From: an uncultured Solirubrobacterales bacterium
GTDB taxonomy: Bacteria > Actinomycetota > Thermoleophilia > Solirubrobacterales > 70-9
Length of the DNA stretch: 5,398 nucleotides
Assembly: GCA_937910825.1 (NCBI GenBank)
Contig: CALEMO010000197.1
Span: forward strand, 1-5,398
Direction of reading: 5' to 3'
Within the stretch, counting starts at the first letter, position 1; every line of letters starts with the position of its first letter. Under the pieces are notes generated by a model. It ran no database searches. It was not told where the DNA came from and saw only the letters and a program-made list of their open reading frames with translations. Both the position numbers and the translations under genes were made by a program. Positions 1 through 5,287 of the stretch are shown here, in pieces.

Positions 1-294
1 GAGGAGAGCGCCCGCCAGGCCGTCGAGGCCGACGTACACGTGGTCGGGGTCAGCACTCTCGCCGCCGGACACTTGACCCTGGTGCCGGCCCTGCGCAAGG
101 CACTTGATGACGCCGACCGGCCGGACATTGCGATCGTCGTCGGCGGAGTGATCCCCCCGGTCGATTTCGAGCCACTGAAAGAGCTCGGCGCCGACCTGAT
201 CTTTCCGCCCGGCACCGTGATCGGTGAAGCCGCTGGCGAGCTGCTCGGGCTGTTGATCGGCAAGCTCGACCTGGATATCGAAACGCCGGCCTGA
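1..294 (+). CDS. mutB: Methylmalonyl-CoA mutase large (catalytic) subunit, C-terminal part of the B12-binding domain; 5' end outside window
   Basis: The reading frame is open from base 1 to the TGA at 292-294 and encodes the last 97 residues. Visible segments are typical of the cobalamin-binding Rossmann-like domain at the C-terminus of methylmalonyl-CoA mutase: [11 protein letters not shown] (residues 14-24 of the visible part), [11 protein letters not shown] and [12 protein letters not shown]. The DxHxxG cobalamin-ligand motif should lie just upstream, outside the window. The enzyme interconverts (R)-methylmalonyl-CoA and succinyl-CoA in the cytoplasm using adenosylcobalamin, in propionate and branched-chain catabolism. 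The stop overlaps the start of meaB by one base (TGATG), the usual mutase-MeaB operon order, which supports the mutase assignment over other B12 mutases such as isobutyryl-CoA or ethylmalonyl-CoA mutase. Those relatives share this domain and cannot be fully excluded from the C-terminus alone. Confidence 0.9.
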   Translation, partial: EESARQAVEADVHVVGVSTLAAGHLTLVPALRKALDDADRPDIAIVVGGVIPPVDFEPLKELGADLIFPPGTVIGEAAGELLGLLIGKLDLDIETPA

Positions 295-1301
295 TGTCCG
301 GGCGCTCAACGCTTACGGAGCTGACTGACGGGGTGACCGGAGGTGACCGCGGGGCACTTTCCCGGGCGATCACCTTGGCCGAGTCGAGACTGCCCGAAGA
401 TCAGGAACTGGCGCAACAGCTGATTGCCGAGATCCTTCCGCGAACCGGAAAGGCCCGCCGGGTCGGCATCACCGGTGTGCCCGGAGCCGGCAAGTCCACG
501 GTGATCGAAACGCTCGGCCTCTGGCTGATCGAGCAGGGCCACAAGGTCGCGGTGCTGGTGATCGACCCGTCGAGCTCGCGCACCGGTGGATCGATCCTCG
601 GCGATAAGACCCGCATGCAGGGACTGAGTGTCAGTCCGGGTGCTTACATCCGGCCTTCTCCTTCGGGTGGCGTGCTCGGCGGCGTTGCCCGCAAGACCCG
701 CGAGGCGATGCTGCTCTGTGAAGCCGCCGGTTTCGACGTGGTGCTGGTCGAGTCGGTAGGGGTCGGCCAGTCGGAAGCGGAGCTGGCCGAACTGGTTGAC
801 AGCCTCTGCCTGCTGCTGGTACCCGGAGCGGGTGACGAACTCCAGGGCATTAAACGGGGAATCATGGAAACTGCGGACCTGATCGTGGTCAACAAAGCCG
901 ACGGCGACCGCATCCCCCTGGCCAAGCGTGCCCGCGGCGACTATCGCCACGCGCTGCGTATGCTGCCACCTTCGACCGAAGGCTGGGAGACGCCGGTGCT
1001 GATCGCTTCGGCAGAGGAGAAGACCGGACTGGCCGAGATCTGGGAAACGATCGAAGCCCACCGTGCGCTGCTCCAGGAATCGGGGTTGCTGAAAGAGCGC
1101 CGGATGCGCCAGCAGCAGCGCTGGCTGGCATCGATGATCGAAGAAGCTGTGCTCACCGATTTTTACCGCCGTGAAGGTGTTTCGCAGGCGATTGCGGCGG
1201 CGGAAAAGCAGGTATCCGAAGAAAAGTCGACGGTCCCACAAGCGGCGCTGGACGTGATCAAGGCGGCCCGGATTGATCCGGATCAGGCGAACTCTTGTTA
1301 A
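294..1301 (+). CDS. meaB: Methylmalonyl-CoA mutase-associated GTPase MeaB (ArgK family)
   Basis: A 335-residue G3E-family P-loop GTPase of normal length for MeaB. In the family it acts in the cytoplasm as a metallochaperone, gating adenosylcobalamin delivery to methylmalonyl-CoA mutase and protecting it from inactivation. Motifs seen: Walker A GVPGAGKST (61-69); the MeaB/ArgK signature around VIDPSSSRTGGSILGDKTRM (89-108) with the Mg-ligand-type Asp91; ESVGVGQSE (153-161), the switch segment that reads ETVGVGQSE in many relatives; the guanine-specificity motif NKAD (200-203); and a G5-like SA at 239-240. The C-terminal helical arm (about 255-335) is the dimerisation extension of the family. 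The ATG overlaps the mutase TGA by one base and has no clear Shine-Dalgarno sequence, so translation is probably coupled to the mutase. The older name 'LAO/AO transport ATPase ArgK' applies to the same family but is functionally misleading. Confidence 0.95.
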   Translation: MSGRSTLTELTDGVTGGDRGALSRAITLAESRLPEDQELAQQLIAEILPRTGKARRVGITGVPGAGKSTVIETLGLWLIEQGHKVAVLVIDPSSSRTGGSILGDKTRMQGLSVSPGAYIRPSPSGGVLGGVARKTREAMLLCEAAGFDVVLVESVGVGQSEAELAELVDSLCLLLVPGAGDELQGIKRGIMETADLIVVNKADGDRIPLAKRARGDYRHALRMLPPSTEGWETPVLIASAEEKTGLAEIWETIEAHRALLQESGLLKERRMRQQQRWLASMIEEAVLTDFYRREGVSQAIAAAEKQVSEEKSTVPQAALDVIKAARIDPDQANSC

Positions 1302-1316
1302 GGCATGCCTCAAATT
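1298..1316. promoter_or_regulatory. Candidate DtxR/MntR-family operator before the multicopper oxidase-ZIP operon
   Basis: The site TTAAGGCATGCCTCAAATT overlaps the meaB stop codon. Its first 16 bases (1298-1313) form an imperfect palindrome with 7 of 8 paired positions. It matches the 19 bases just upstream of the mntR start (5287 to 5269 on the - strand) at 14 of 19 positions, including the AGGC core and the CTCAAA flank. It lies where the -35 region of the oxidase promoter would be, a position suited to repression. Binding is inferred from this similarity and from the DtxR-type look of the arms (AGG...CCT). Confidence 0.5.
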
Positions 1317-1321
1317 TGATT

Positions 1322-1327
1322 TACTCT
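1322..1327 (+). promoter_or_regulatory. Possible -10 box (TACTCT) of the multicopper oxidase-ZIP operon
   Basis: TACTCT fits the TANNNT pattern and ends 4 bases before the ATG at 1332, where no Shine-Dalgarno sequence is seen. This suggests a leaderless or almost leaderless transcript. The spacing is shorter than the 7 bases seen at the other two TANNNT-ATG pairs in the window, and there is no good -35 (the expected place holds the operator), so the call is tentative. Confidence 0.3.
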
Positions 1328-1331
1328 AGGT

Positions 1332-2402
1332 ATGAAAGAACGTGGTCCCTGTGACCTCGACCAGACATCCGGAAAGCGGGACAGCAAGAAGTCGCTGACC
1401 CGGCGCTCGCTTCTGCGCAAGGCAGGAACGACCGCCGCAGGTGGGGCCGCCGGGGCTATTCTCGGGACCAGCCTGGCTTCGGCGCAGACGGGCGCTACCC
1501 ACATGAACCACGGTGGCGGAGCGACCTTTCGCCTCGGTGGCACGGTCGACTACGCGGCGAACGGCCTCGACCCGACCGTCTTCCTCCGGCAGTTCGACTG
1601 GGGCCGCACCAGCCGGTTGCCCAACGGCCAGACCCTGCGCGAGTGGGACATAAGCGCGCTCGACCGGGAAATCGAGGTCGCGCCCGGAGTCTCCTTCCCG
1701 GCTTGGACATTCAACGGCTCCGTGCCCGGCCCGACCCTGCGTGCAAAGCAGGGCGAGCGGCTGCGGCTCAATTTCGGCAACGGCTCAGCTCACGCTCACA
1801 CGATGCATTTCCACGGCATCCATGCGGCCAACATGGATGGCGTGCCCGGGCAGGGTGCAGGCCTGATCATGCCGGGAGAAAGCACGGTCTACGAATTCGA
1901 GGCCGAACCGTTCGGCCTTCACATTTTCCACTGCCATGCCGAGCCGTTGGCGGAGCACATCGCCCGTGGCATGTACGGAACATTCATCATCGACCCGGCC
2001 GAAGGGCGGCCCCGGGCCGATGAGATGGTCATGGTCCAGGCCGGCTACAACACGAACTTCGACGGCCAGGGCAATCAGCTCTACTTCGTCAACGGCGTTC
2101 CTTTCGCTTACATGCACGAGCCGATCAAGATCAAGCGGGACAAGCTGGTCAGGATCTACCTGACCAACCTGCTCGAATACGATCCGATCAACTCCTTCCA
2201 CCTCCACGGGAACTTCTTCGACTACTTCCCGACCGGCACCCGGCTGGAGTCGTCGGAGTTCACGGATACGATCAGCCAGGTCCAGGGACAGCGTGGCATC
2301 CTCGAGATGAAGTTTCCGCACCGCGGCAAGTTCATGTTCCACGCCCACAAGACTGAATTCGCCGAACTCGGCTGGATGGGCTTCTTCGAGGTGGAGGATT
2401 GA
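1332..2402 (+). CDS. Tat-exported two-domain multicopper oxidase (type 1 copper in domain 1)
   Basis: A 356-residue copper oxidase, expected outside the cytoplasmic membrane. A twin-arginine signal is visible: TRRSLLRK at 23-30, a hydrophobic Ala/Gly-rich stretch to about 48, and a likely cleavage after A49-S50-A51. Two cupredoxin domains follow (about 105-225 and 230-356). The four His-x-His pairs of a trinuclear copper centre are present: HFH 159-161, HCH 200-202, HLH 290-292 and HAH 337-339. Likely type 1 copper ligands are H156, C201, H209 and M214, all in domain 1; domain 2 has Ala338 where a type 1 Cys would be. This is the pattern of two-domain oxidases with domain-1 type 1 copper (usually called type C), which are trimers with trinuclear sites between subunits. 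The substrate could be a metal ion (Fe, Mn or Cu(I)) or a phenol. The complete four HxH set argues against copper nitrite reductase. It is followed by, and overlaps, the ZIP gene. The ATG at 1332 is the only Met that keeps the whole Tat signal. Confidence 0.9.
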   Translation: MKERGPCDLDQTSGKRDSKKSLTRRSLLRKAGTTAAGGAAGAILGTSLASAQTGATHMNHGGGATFRLGGTVDYAANGLDPTVFLRQFDWGRTSRLPNGQTLREWDISALDREIEVAPGVSFPAWTFNGSVPGPTLRAKQGERLRLNFGNGSAHAHTMHFHGIHAANMDGVPGQGAGLIMPGESTVYEFEAEPFGLHIFHCHAEPLAEHIARGMYGTFIIDPAEGRPRADEMVMVQAGYNTNFDGQGNQLYFVNGVPFAYMHEPIKIKRDKLVRIYLTNLLEYDPINSFHLHGNFFDYFPTGTRLESSEFTDTISQVQGQRGILEMKFPHRGKFMFHAHKTEFAELGWMGFFEVED

Positions 2403-3577
2403 GCCGCTTCCAGAAAGCGCCTGTCTGGGCACTCGCCCTCGGTGTACTGGCGATCGTAGCGATCGTCCTGTTCGGTCTCGGCAAGCTCGCGGGTGAGACC
2501 CTCCCGGAGAGGAACGGACCCCCGGTCGAAGCCCTCCGGGTGGAAAAGACCGTCCTGGAGCCGGGCCAGATCGATCTGACCCTGAGAAACGCCGGACCGG
2601 ACGAAGTCACCGTCGCCCAGGTGATCGTCAACGACAGCTATTCGAACTTCTCCGGCGGCGAGCAGCCGATCCCGCGGCTCGCCACGGAAACCCTCGACAT
2701 CGACTATCCGTGGATCGGCGGCAACCCCTATGAAATCGGGCTGCTCACATCCACTGGCGTCGTCATCCCGCATACGATCGACGCTGCCGTCGAGACGCCG
2801 AAGGCGGATGGCGGCTTCCTGCTCTCGATGATCCTGATCGGGGTCTACGTCGGCTTCATCCCGGTGACACTCGGCATGCTGGCCTTGCCGGTGCTGAGGC
2901 GCGGCGGCCGGCGCTGGACCTCCTCACTGATCGCGTTCACCGTAGGGCTGCTCGCCTTTCTGGCGATCGACGGTGGGCTCGAAGCACTCAATCTGGCAGC
3001 GGGGGGCTCCGGGGTCTTCGGCGGCGGCGCACTGGTATTCCTCGGCGCGGGCCTCGCATTCCTCGGTCTTTCGGGGTTGGATTCATGGCTCAAGGCGCGG
3101 CGAAAGCGGTCCCGGGACTCTGGGGCATCCGCCTGGAGCCTGGCGACGATGGTCGCGATCGGCATCGGTCTTCACAACCTCGGCGAGGGGCTGGCGATCG
3201 GCTCGGCCTACGCGGTTGGCGAGCTGGCTCTTGGAGCCTTCCTGATCGTCGGCTTCGCGGTCCACAACACCACCGAGGGACTGGCAATCGTTTCTCCGCT
3301 TGCCGAAGAGAAAGTTCGGCCGTGGCGCCTGCTCGGCCTCGGCCTGATCGCCGGTGGGCCGGCCGCCTTCGGGGCCCTGATCGGTGGCTCGGTCACCAGT
3401 GAAGAGCTGGCGGCGGGTCTGATCGGATTCGGCGTCGGGGCGATAGCCCAGGTGATCGTGCAGCTTTCACCGGCGATGAAGGACGCTGCCGGCAAGCTGC
3501 TGAATCCGGCGAACGCCGTCGCGATGATGGCCGGTGTCCTGGTGCTCTACCTGACCGGCCTGCTGGTAACTCTCTGA
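2399..3577 (+). CDS. ZIP-family divalent metal transporter with extra N-terminal anchor and extracytoplasmic beta domain
   Basis: A 392-residue membrane protein. Residues 7-30 form one transmembrane helix. Residues about 40-135 are a hydrophilic, beta-rich, Ig-like stretch (for example QIDLTLRNAGPDEVTV) probably outside the membrane. Residues about 140-392 are a ZIP permease with eight predicted helices. The two ZIP metal-site helices are clear: LHNLGEG (258-264, TM4) and VHNTTEG (288-294, TM5), with the GLIAGGPAAFGALIGG segment in TM6. The TM3-TM4 loop is short and basic (KARRKRSR, 232-239) instead of the long His-rich loop of many ZIPs. ZIP proteins generally move Zn, Fe or Mn into the cytoplasm. 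The start is a TTG whose TTGA overlaps the oxidase TGA by four bases. A GGAGG at 2393-2397 is only one base upstream, and no better ATG or GTG start is nearby, so translation is probably coupled to the oxidase. The metal cannot be told from sequence. Confidence 0.88.
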   Translation: MSRFQKAPVWALALGVLAIVAIVLFGLGKLAGETLPERNGPPVEALRVEKTVLEPGQIDLTLRNAGPDEVTVAQVIVNDSYSNFSGGEQPIPRLATETLDIDYPWIGGNPYEIGLLTSTGVVIPHTIDAAVETPKADGGFLLSMILIGVYVGFIPVTLGMLALPVLRRGGRRWTSSLIAFTVGLLAFLAIDGGLEALNLAAGGSGVFGGGALVFLGAGLAFLGLSGLDSWLKARRKRSRDSGASAWSLATMVAIGIGLHNLGEGLAIGSAYAVGELALGAFLIVGFAVHNTTEGLAIVSPLAEEKVRPWRLLGLGLIAGGPAAFGALIGGSVTSEELAAGLIGFGVGAIAQVIVQLSPAMKDAAGKLLNPANAVAMMAGVLVLYLTGLLVTL

Positions 3578-3601
3578 GGGCCCAGCGAAACCGGCTGGTC
3601 T

Positions 3602-4351
3602 TCAGTCGCCGGAGTCCGGGCGGATCGCCAGATATCTGAAGCTCTGCCAGCTCGGACCGGCCAGCTCGTCGGGCAATACGTCGAGGACCCTGAGCCCACC
3701 GGTGGTCAGCAGGGCTTCCACATCCTTTCGCGGCGTTCCGTACATCTCCATGACTGGTTCGCCTCCCAGCAGGCTCCGACGCACCTTTCTCATCGTGCGG
3801 CCGGCAGCCCCGCGCAGGCGCTTGAGGGCGGTGGTCCGGTGGGTCGGCAGCTGGAAGAAAACTACGCCCCCCGGCCTGACCAGACGGCAAAACTCAGCTA
3901 TGTAGGACCTTGAGAATTCCGGCCTCATGTGCTGGAGGGTGATCAAGGAGAAAACCAGGTCGAAACTTTCGTCTTCGAAAATGCTGAGGTCGGCTTTGGT
4001 ATTCAGGTGATACCTCAGTCTTGATTCGTCGACCCCCGTTGGCTGACGGGCGAGTGCCTTGGCTCCTTCGATCATCGGCTCGGAGATGTCAACGCCGTCG
4101 ACGGTCTCATAATGGGCCGCAAGCGCCTGGCTCAGACGGCCGAGGCCGCAACCGAAGTCGAGTGCGCGCGCTGCGCCCGAGGGGGCACCGTGGCGTTCAA
4201 GGACCGCCATCACCTCGGAGATCTCTGTATCTCCGGTCGCGAAGAATTCCCCTTCATCCCATTCGATGCGCCCGCGGCCGGTGTAGATCGCCCACATCGG
4301 GTTCTCGGCGCCGAAAGTTTCCCAGTTCTGGCGAAGGTCATCAAGCTGCAT
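3602..4351 (-). CDS. Class I SAM-dependent methyltransferase, substrate unknown
   Basis: A 249-residue Rossmann-fold methyltransferase, cytoplasmic, with no signal peptide or membrane helix. Motif I is LDFGCGLGR (64-72), which binds SAM; the acidic residue after strand 2 is D88 in GVDIS; the motif IV-like segment is FDLVFSLITLQHM (130-142); and LVRPGGVVFFQLPT (157-170) is the typical post-motif strand. About 55 N-terminal residues with an aromatic WETFGAENPMW stretch precede the core, and a basic patch (KRLRGAAGRTMRKVRRS, 177-193) sits after it, where substrate-specific parts usually lie. The best general match is to the Methyltransf_11/25 group, which covers small molecules, lipids, sugars and quinones, so no substrate is assigned. 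The gene is convergent with the ZIP gene (24 bp apart) and divergent from the short DUF480-like ORF, so it is probably its own transcription unit. The ATG has no Shine-Dalgarno sequence. Confidence 0.88.
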   Translation of the reverse strand: MQLDDLRQNWETFGAENPMWAIYTGRGRIEWDEGEFFATGDTEISEVMAVLERHGAPSGAARALDFGCGLGRLSQALAAHYETVDGVDISEPMIEGAKALARQPTGVDESRLRYHLNTKADLSIFEDESFDLVFSLITLQHMRPEFSRSYIAEFCRLVRPGGVVFFQLPTHRTTALKRLRGAAGRTMRKVRRSLLGGEPVMEMYGTPRKDVEALLTTGGLRVLDVLPDELAGPSWQSFRYLAIRPDSGD

Positions 4352-4360
4352 CGTCAGGGC

Positions 4361-4366
4361 AGGCTA
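4361..4366 (-). promoter_or_regulatory. Possible -10 box (TAGCCT) of the methyltransferase gene
   Basis: On the - strand TAGCCT lies 9 bases before the ATG, inside an AT-rich patch (4364-4375, near-palindromic ctatatgtatag) in otherwise GC-rich DNA. A TANNNT box this close to a start codon without a Shine-Dalgarno sequence suggests a leader of only a few bases. No convincing -35 is seen, and an overlapping TATACA could serve instead. Confidence 0.3.
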
Positions 4367-4413
4367 TATGTATAGGGCCGGTCGCCGGGCGCCACGCGGG
4401 GCCGGTCTGCGAA

Positions 4414-4419
4414 TAGTCT
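4414..4419 (+). promoter_or_regulatory. Likely -10 box (TAGTCT) for a leaderless transcript of the DUF480-like ORF
   Basis: TAGTCT is followed by exactly 7 bases and then the ATG at 4427, the same TANNNT-N7-ATG layout seen before mntR. There is no Shine-Dalgarno sequence (the spacer is gcgcccc). This supports the start at 4427 and suggests that the promoter of the gene survived although its body seems decayed. Confidence 0.4.
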
Positions 4420-4426
4420 GCGCCCC

Positions 4427-4579
4427 ATGATCGGTCCCACGGGTGAAGAGATCAGAGTGCTGGCCTGTCTCATCGAGAAACAGCGGACCACCCCCGAACC
4501 TCCCGTGACACCGCCGGTTGAGACTCCGCCGACCCCGCCCATGGGGCCAGGCGTTCCGCTCGGCAAAACCCTCGGCTAG
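4427..4579 (+). pseudogene. Truncated DUF480/YceH-family gene with proline-rich tail
   Basis: ATG 4427 to TAG 4577-4579 encodes 50 residues. Residues 7-24 (EEIRVLACLIEKQRTTPE) closely resemble the conserved N-terminal helix of the DUF480/YceH winged-helix family, where the related E. coli YceH stretch reads [20 protein letters not shown]. Exactly after TTPE the family pattern (QYPLSLNALV..., continuing to about 200 residues) stops and is replaced by a proline/threonine tail (PPVTPPVETPPTPPMGPG) and then the stop. The family function is poorly defined. I infer that most of the gene was lost by deletion, leaving promoter and start. A functional short protein is less likely but not excluded. It ends 10 bp from the converging mntR stop. 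The homology is recognised from memory of the family motif, not from a search. Confidence 0.6.
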
Positions 4580-4589
4580 GCCGCGCGCT

Positions 4590-5267
4590 TCAGTCCAGGA
4601 TGACGACACGCATGGCGTCGGCCAGGGTCAGGCCGAGAACATGGTTTTTTTCGAGGATCCTGACTGATACCGGTCCGTCAAAAGGCTGCCGCTCGACCAT
4701 TTCAATCTCGTGGCCGACCGAGATCCCGGTCAGGGTCAGGTAGGCCAGCATCTCGGAATTCGAGTCCGAAACACGTACGAATGTCGCCCGCTCTCCAGGA
4801 TTCATCGTGGCCAGTGGACGGGTCTCGGTTTCTTCCAGATGCAGGTCGCGGTCTGGAATCGGGTCACCGTGCGGGTCGAATGACGGGTCGCCTAGTTTGA
4901 GCGAGATCAACTCGGTCAGGTCTTCGGAGAGTGCATGTTCGAGCACCTCGGCCTCGTCGTGGACGCGTTCCCAGGGAACCTCAAGTACCTCTGACAGAAA
5001 AAGCTCGAGAAGACGGTGTCGGCGAATGACCCCGAGGGCGACTCTGGCGCCGTCATCGGTCAGGCGGACCCCGTGGTAAGGAACGCGCTCGACGAGCCCG
5101 GCTTCGTCAAGTTTCTTGATCATCGCCGAAACCGATCCGGCTTTGACCCCCAGCTTGCCGGCAAGGTCGTTGGTTGAAGCGGTTTCTGATCCCCAGCCGG
5201 TCAGCGAAAAGATCGCCTTGGTGTAGTCCTCGACCGCGGGTGTGGGAAGGGAGGTCGTATCAGTCAT
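4590..5267 (-). CDS. mntR: MntR-type manganese-responsive transcriptional regulator (DtxR/IdeR family)
   Basis: A 225-residue DtxR-family regulator with three parts: a winged helix-turn-helix (about 10-72, recognition region VKAGSVSAMIKKL at 41-53), a metal-binding dimerisation domain (about 73-145) and a C-terminal FeoA/SH3-like domain (about 150-225). Inferred metal ligands by alignment with IdeR and B. subtilis MntR are D14 (IdeR Met10, MntR Asp8), H84, E88, H103, E107 (IdeR Cys102, MntR Glu99), E110 and H111. Asp and Glu at the positions of Met10 and Cys102 are the MntR (manganese) rather than the IdeR (iron) signature. The stretch VHDEAEVLEHA and DPHGDPIP also resembles mycobacterial MntR. 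K17 replaces the MntR Glu11 ligand. With metal bound such proteins repress metal-uptake genes. Here a palindrome-like site overlaps its own promoter, suggesting autoregulation, and a similar site precedes the oxidase-ZIP operon. Confidence 0.88.
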   Translation of the reverse strand: MTDTTSLPTPAVEDYTKAIFSLTGWGSETASTNDLAGKLGVKAGSVSAMIKKLDEAGLVERVPYHGVRLTDDGARVALGVIRRHRLLELFLSEVLEVPWERVHDEAEVLEHALSEDLTELISLKLGDPSFDPHGDPIPDRDLHLEETETRPLATMNPGERATFVRVSDSNSEMLAYLTLTGISVGHEIEMVERQPFDGPVSVRILEKNHVLGLTLADAMRVVILD

Positions 5268-5268
5268 G

Positions 5269-5287
5269 ACTTTGAGCCTAGCCTAAA
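5269..5287 (-). promoter_or_regulatory. Candidate MntR/DtxR-type autoregulatory operator
   Basis: Read on the - strand, TTTAGGCTAGGCTCAAAGT ends one base before the mntR ATG. Shifted by one base, it matches the first 12 positions of the DtxR/IdeR consensus TTAGGTTAGSCTAACCTAA at 11 of 12, but the second half-site is poor. As a 17-bp palindrome (5271-5287) it pairs at 5 of 8 positions. It covers the -10 box, so a bound repressor would block transcription of mntR. It agrees at 14 of 19 positions with the site at 1298-1316. Confidence 0.5.
5275..5280 (-). promoter_or_regulatory. Likely -10 box (TAGGCT) of leaderless mntR
   Basis: On the - strand TAGGCT is followed by 7 bases and then the mntR ATG, so transcription would start at or next to the A of the ATG. 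No Shine-Dalgarno sequence is present. A TTGCCG at 5305-5300 could be a -35 element, although its 19-bp spacing is long. The box lies inside the candidate operator. Confidence 0.45.

Noticed and set aside
306..1313. Long open frame on the - strand opposite meaB
   Set aside because: It mirrors the GC-rich codon pattern of meaB, gives a His/Arg/Gln-rich sequence with no recognisable domain, and meaB on the + strand has every family motif.
1332..2402. Copper nitrite reductase (NirK) as the product
   Set aside because: The domain 1 type 1 site is NirK-like, but H159 replaces the catalytic Asp position and all four His-x-His pairs of a trinuclear centre are present, which is the multicopper oxidase pattern.
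1785..2432. 215-codon open frame on the - strand opposite the oxidase
   Set aside because: It lies wholly opposite the clear oxidase domains and has a low-complexity Val/Glu/Asp-rich composition; it is a codon-bias shadow.
3582..3598. Hairpin CCAGC-N7-GCTGG between the convergent ZIP and methyltransferase genes as a terminator
   Set aside because: The stem is only 5 bp and there is no T-tract on either side; such short inverted repeats arise often in GC-rich DNA. The position is suitable, but the sequence is too weak to annotate.
3393..3890. 165-codon - strand frame across the ZIP-methyltransferase junction
   Set aside because: It crosses the ends of two well-supported convergent genes, is rich in Arg, Pro and Ser, and shows no domain.
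4364..4375. ctatatgtatag as a regulator-binding palindrome between the methyltransferase and the DUF480-like ORF
   Set aside because: It is short and imperfect at the centre, has no second copy in the window, and is explained as well by an AT-rich -10 region.
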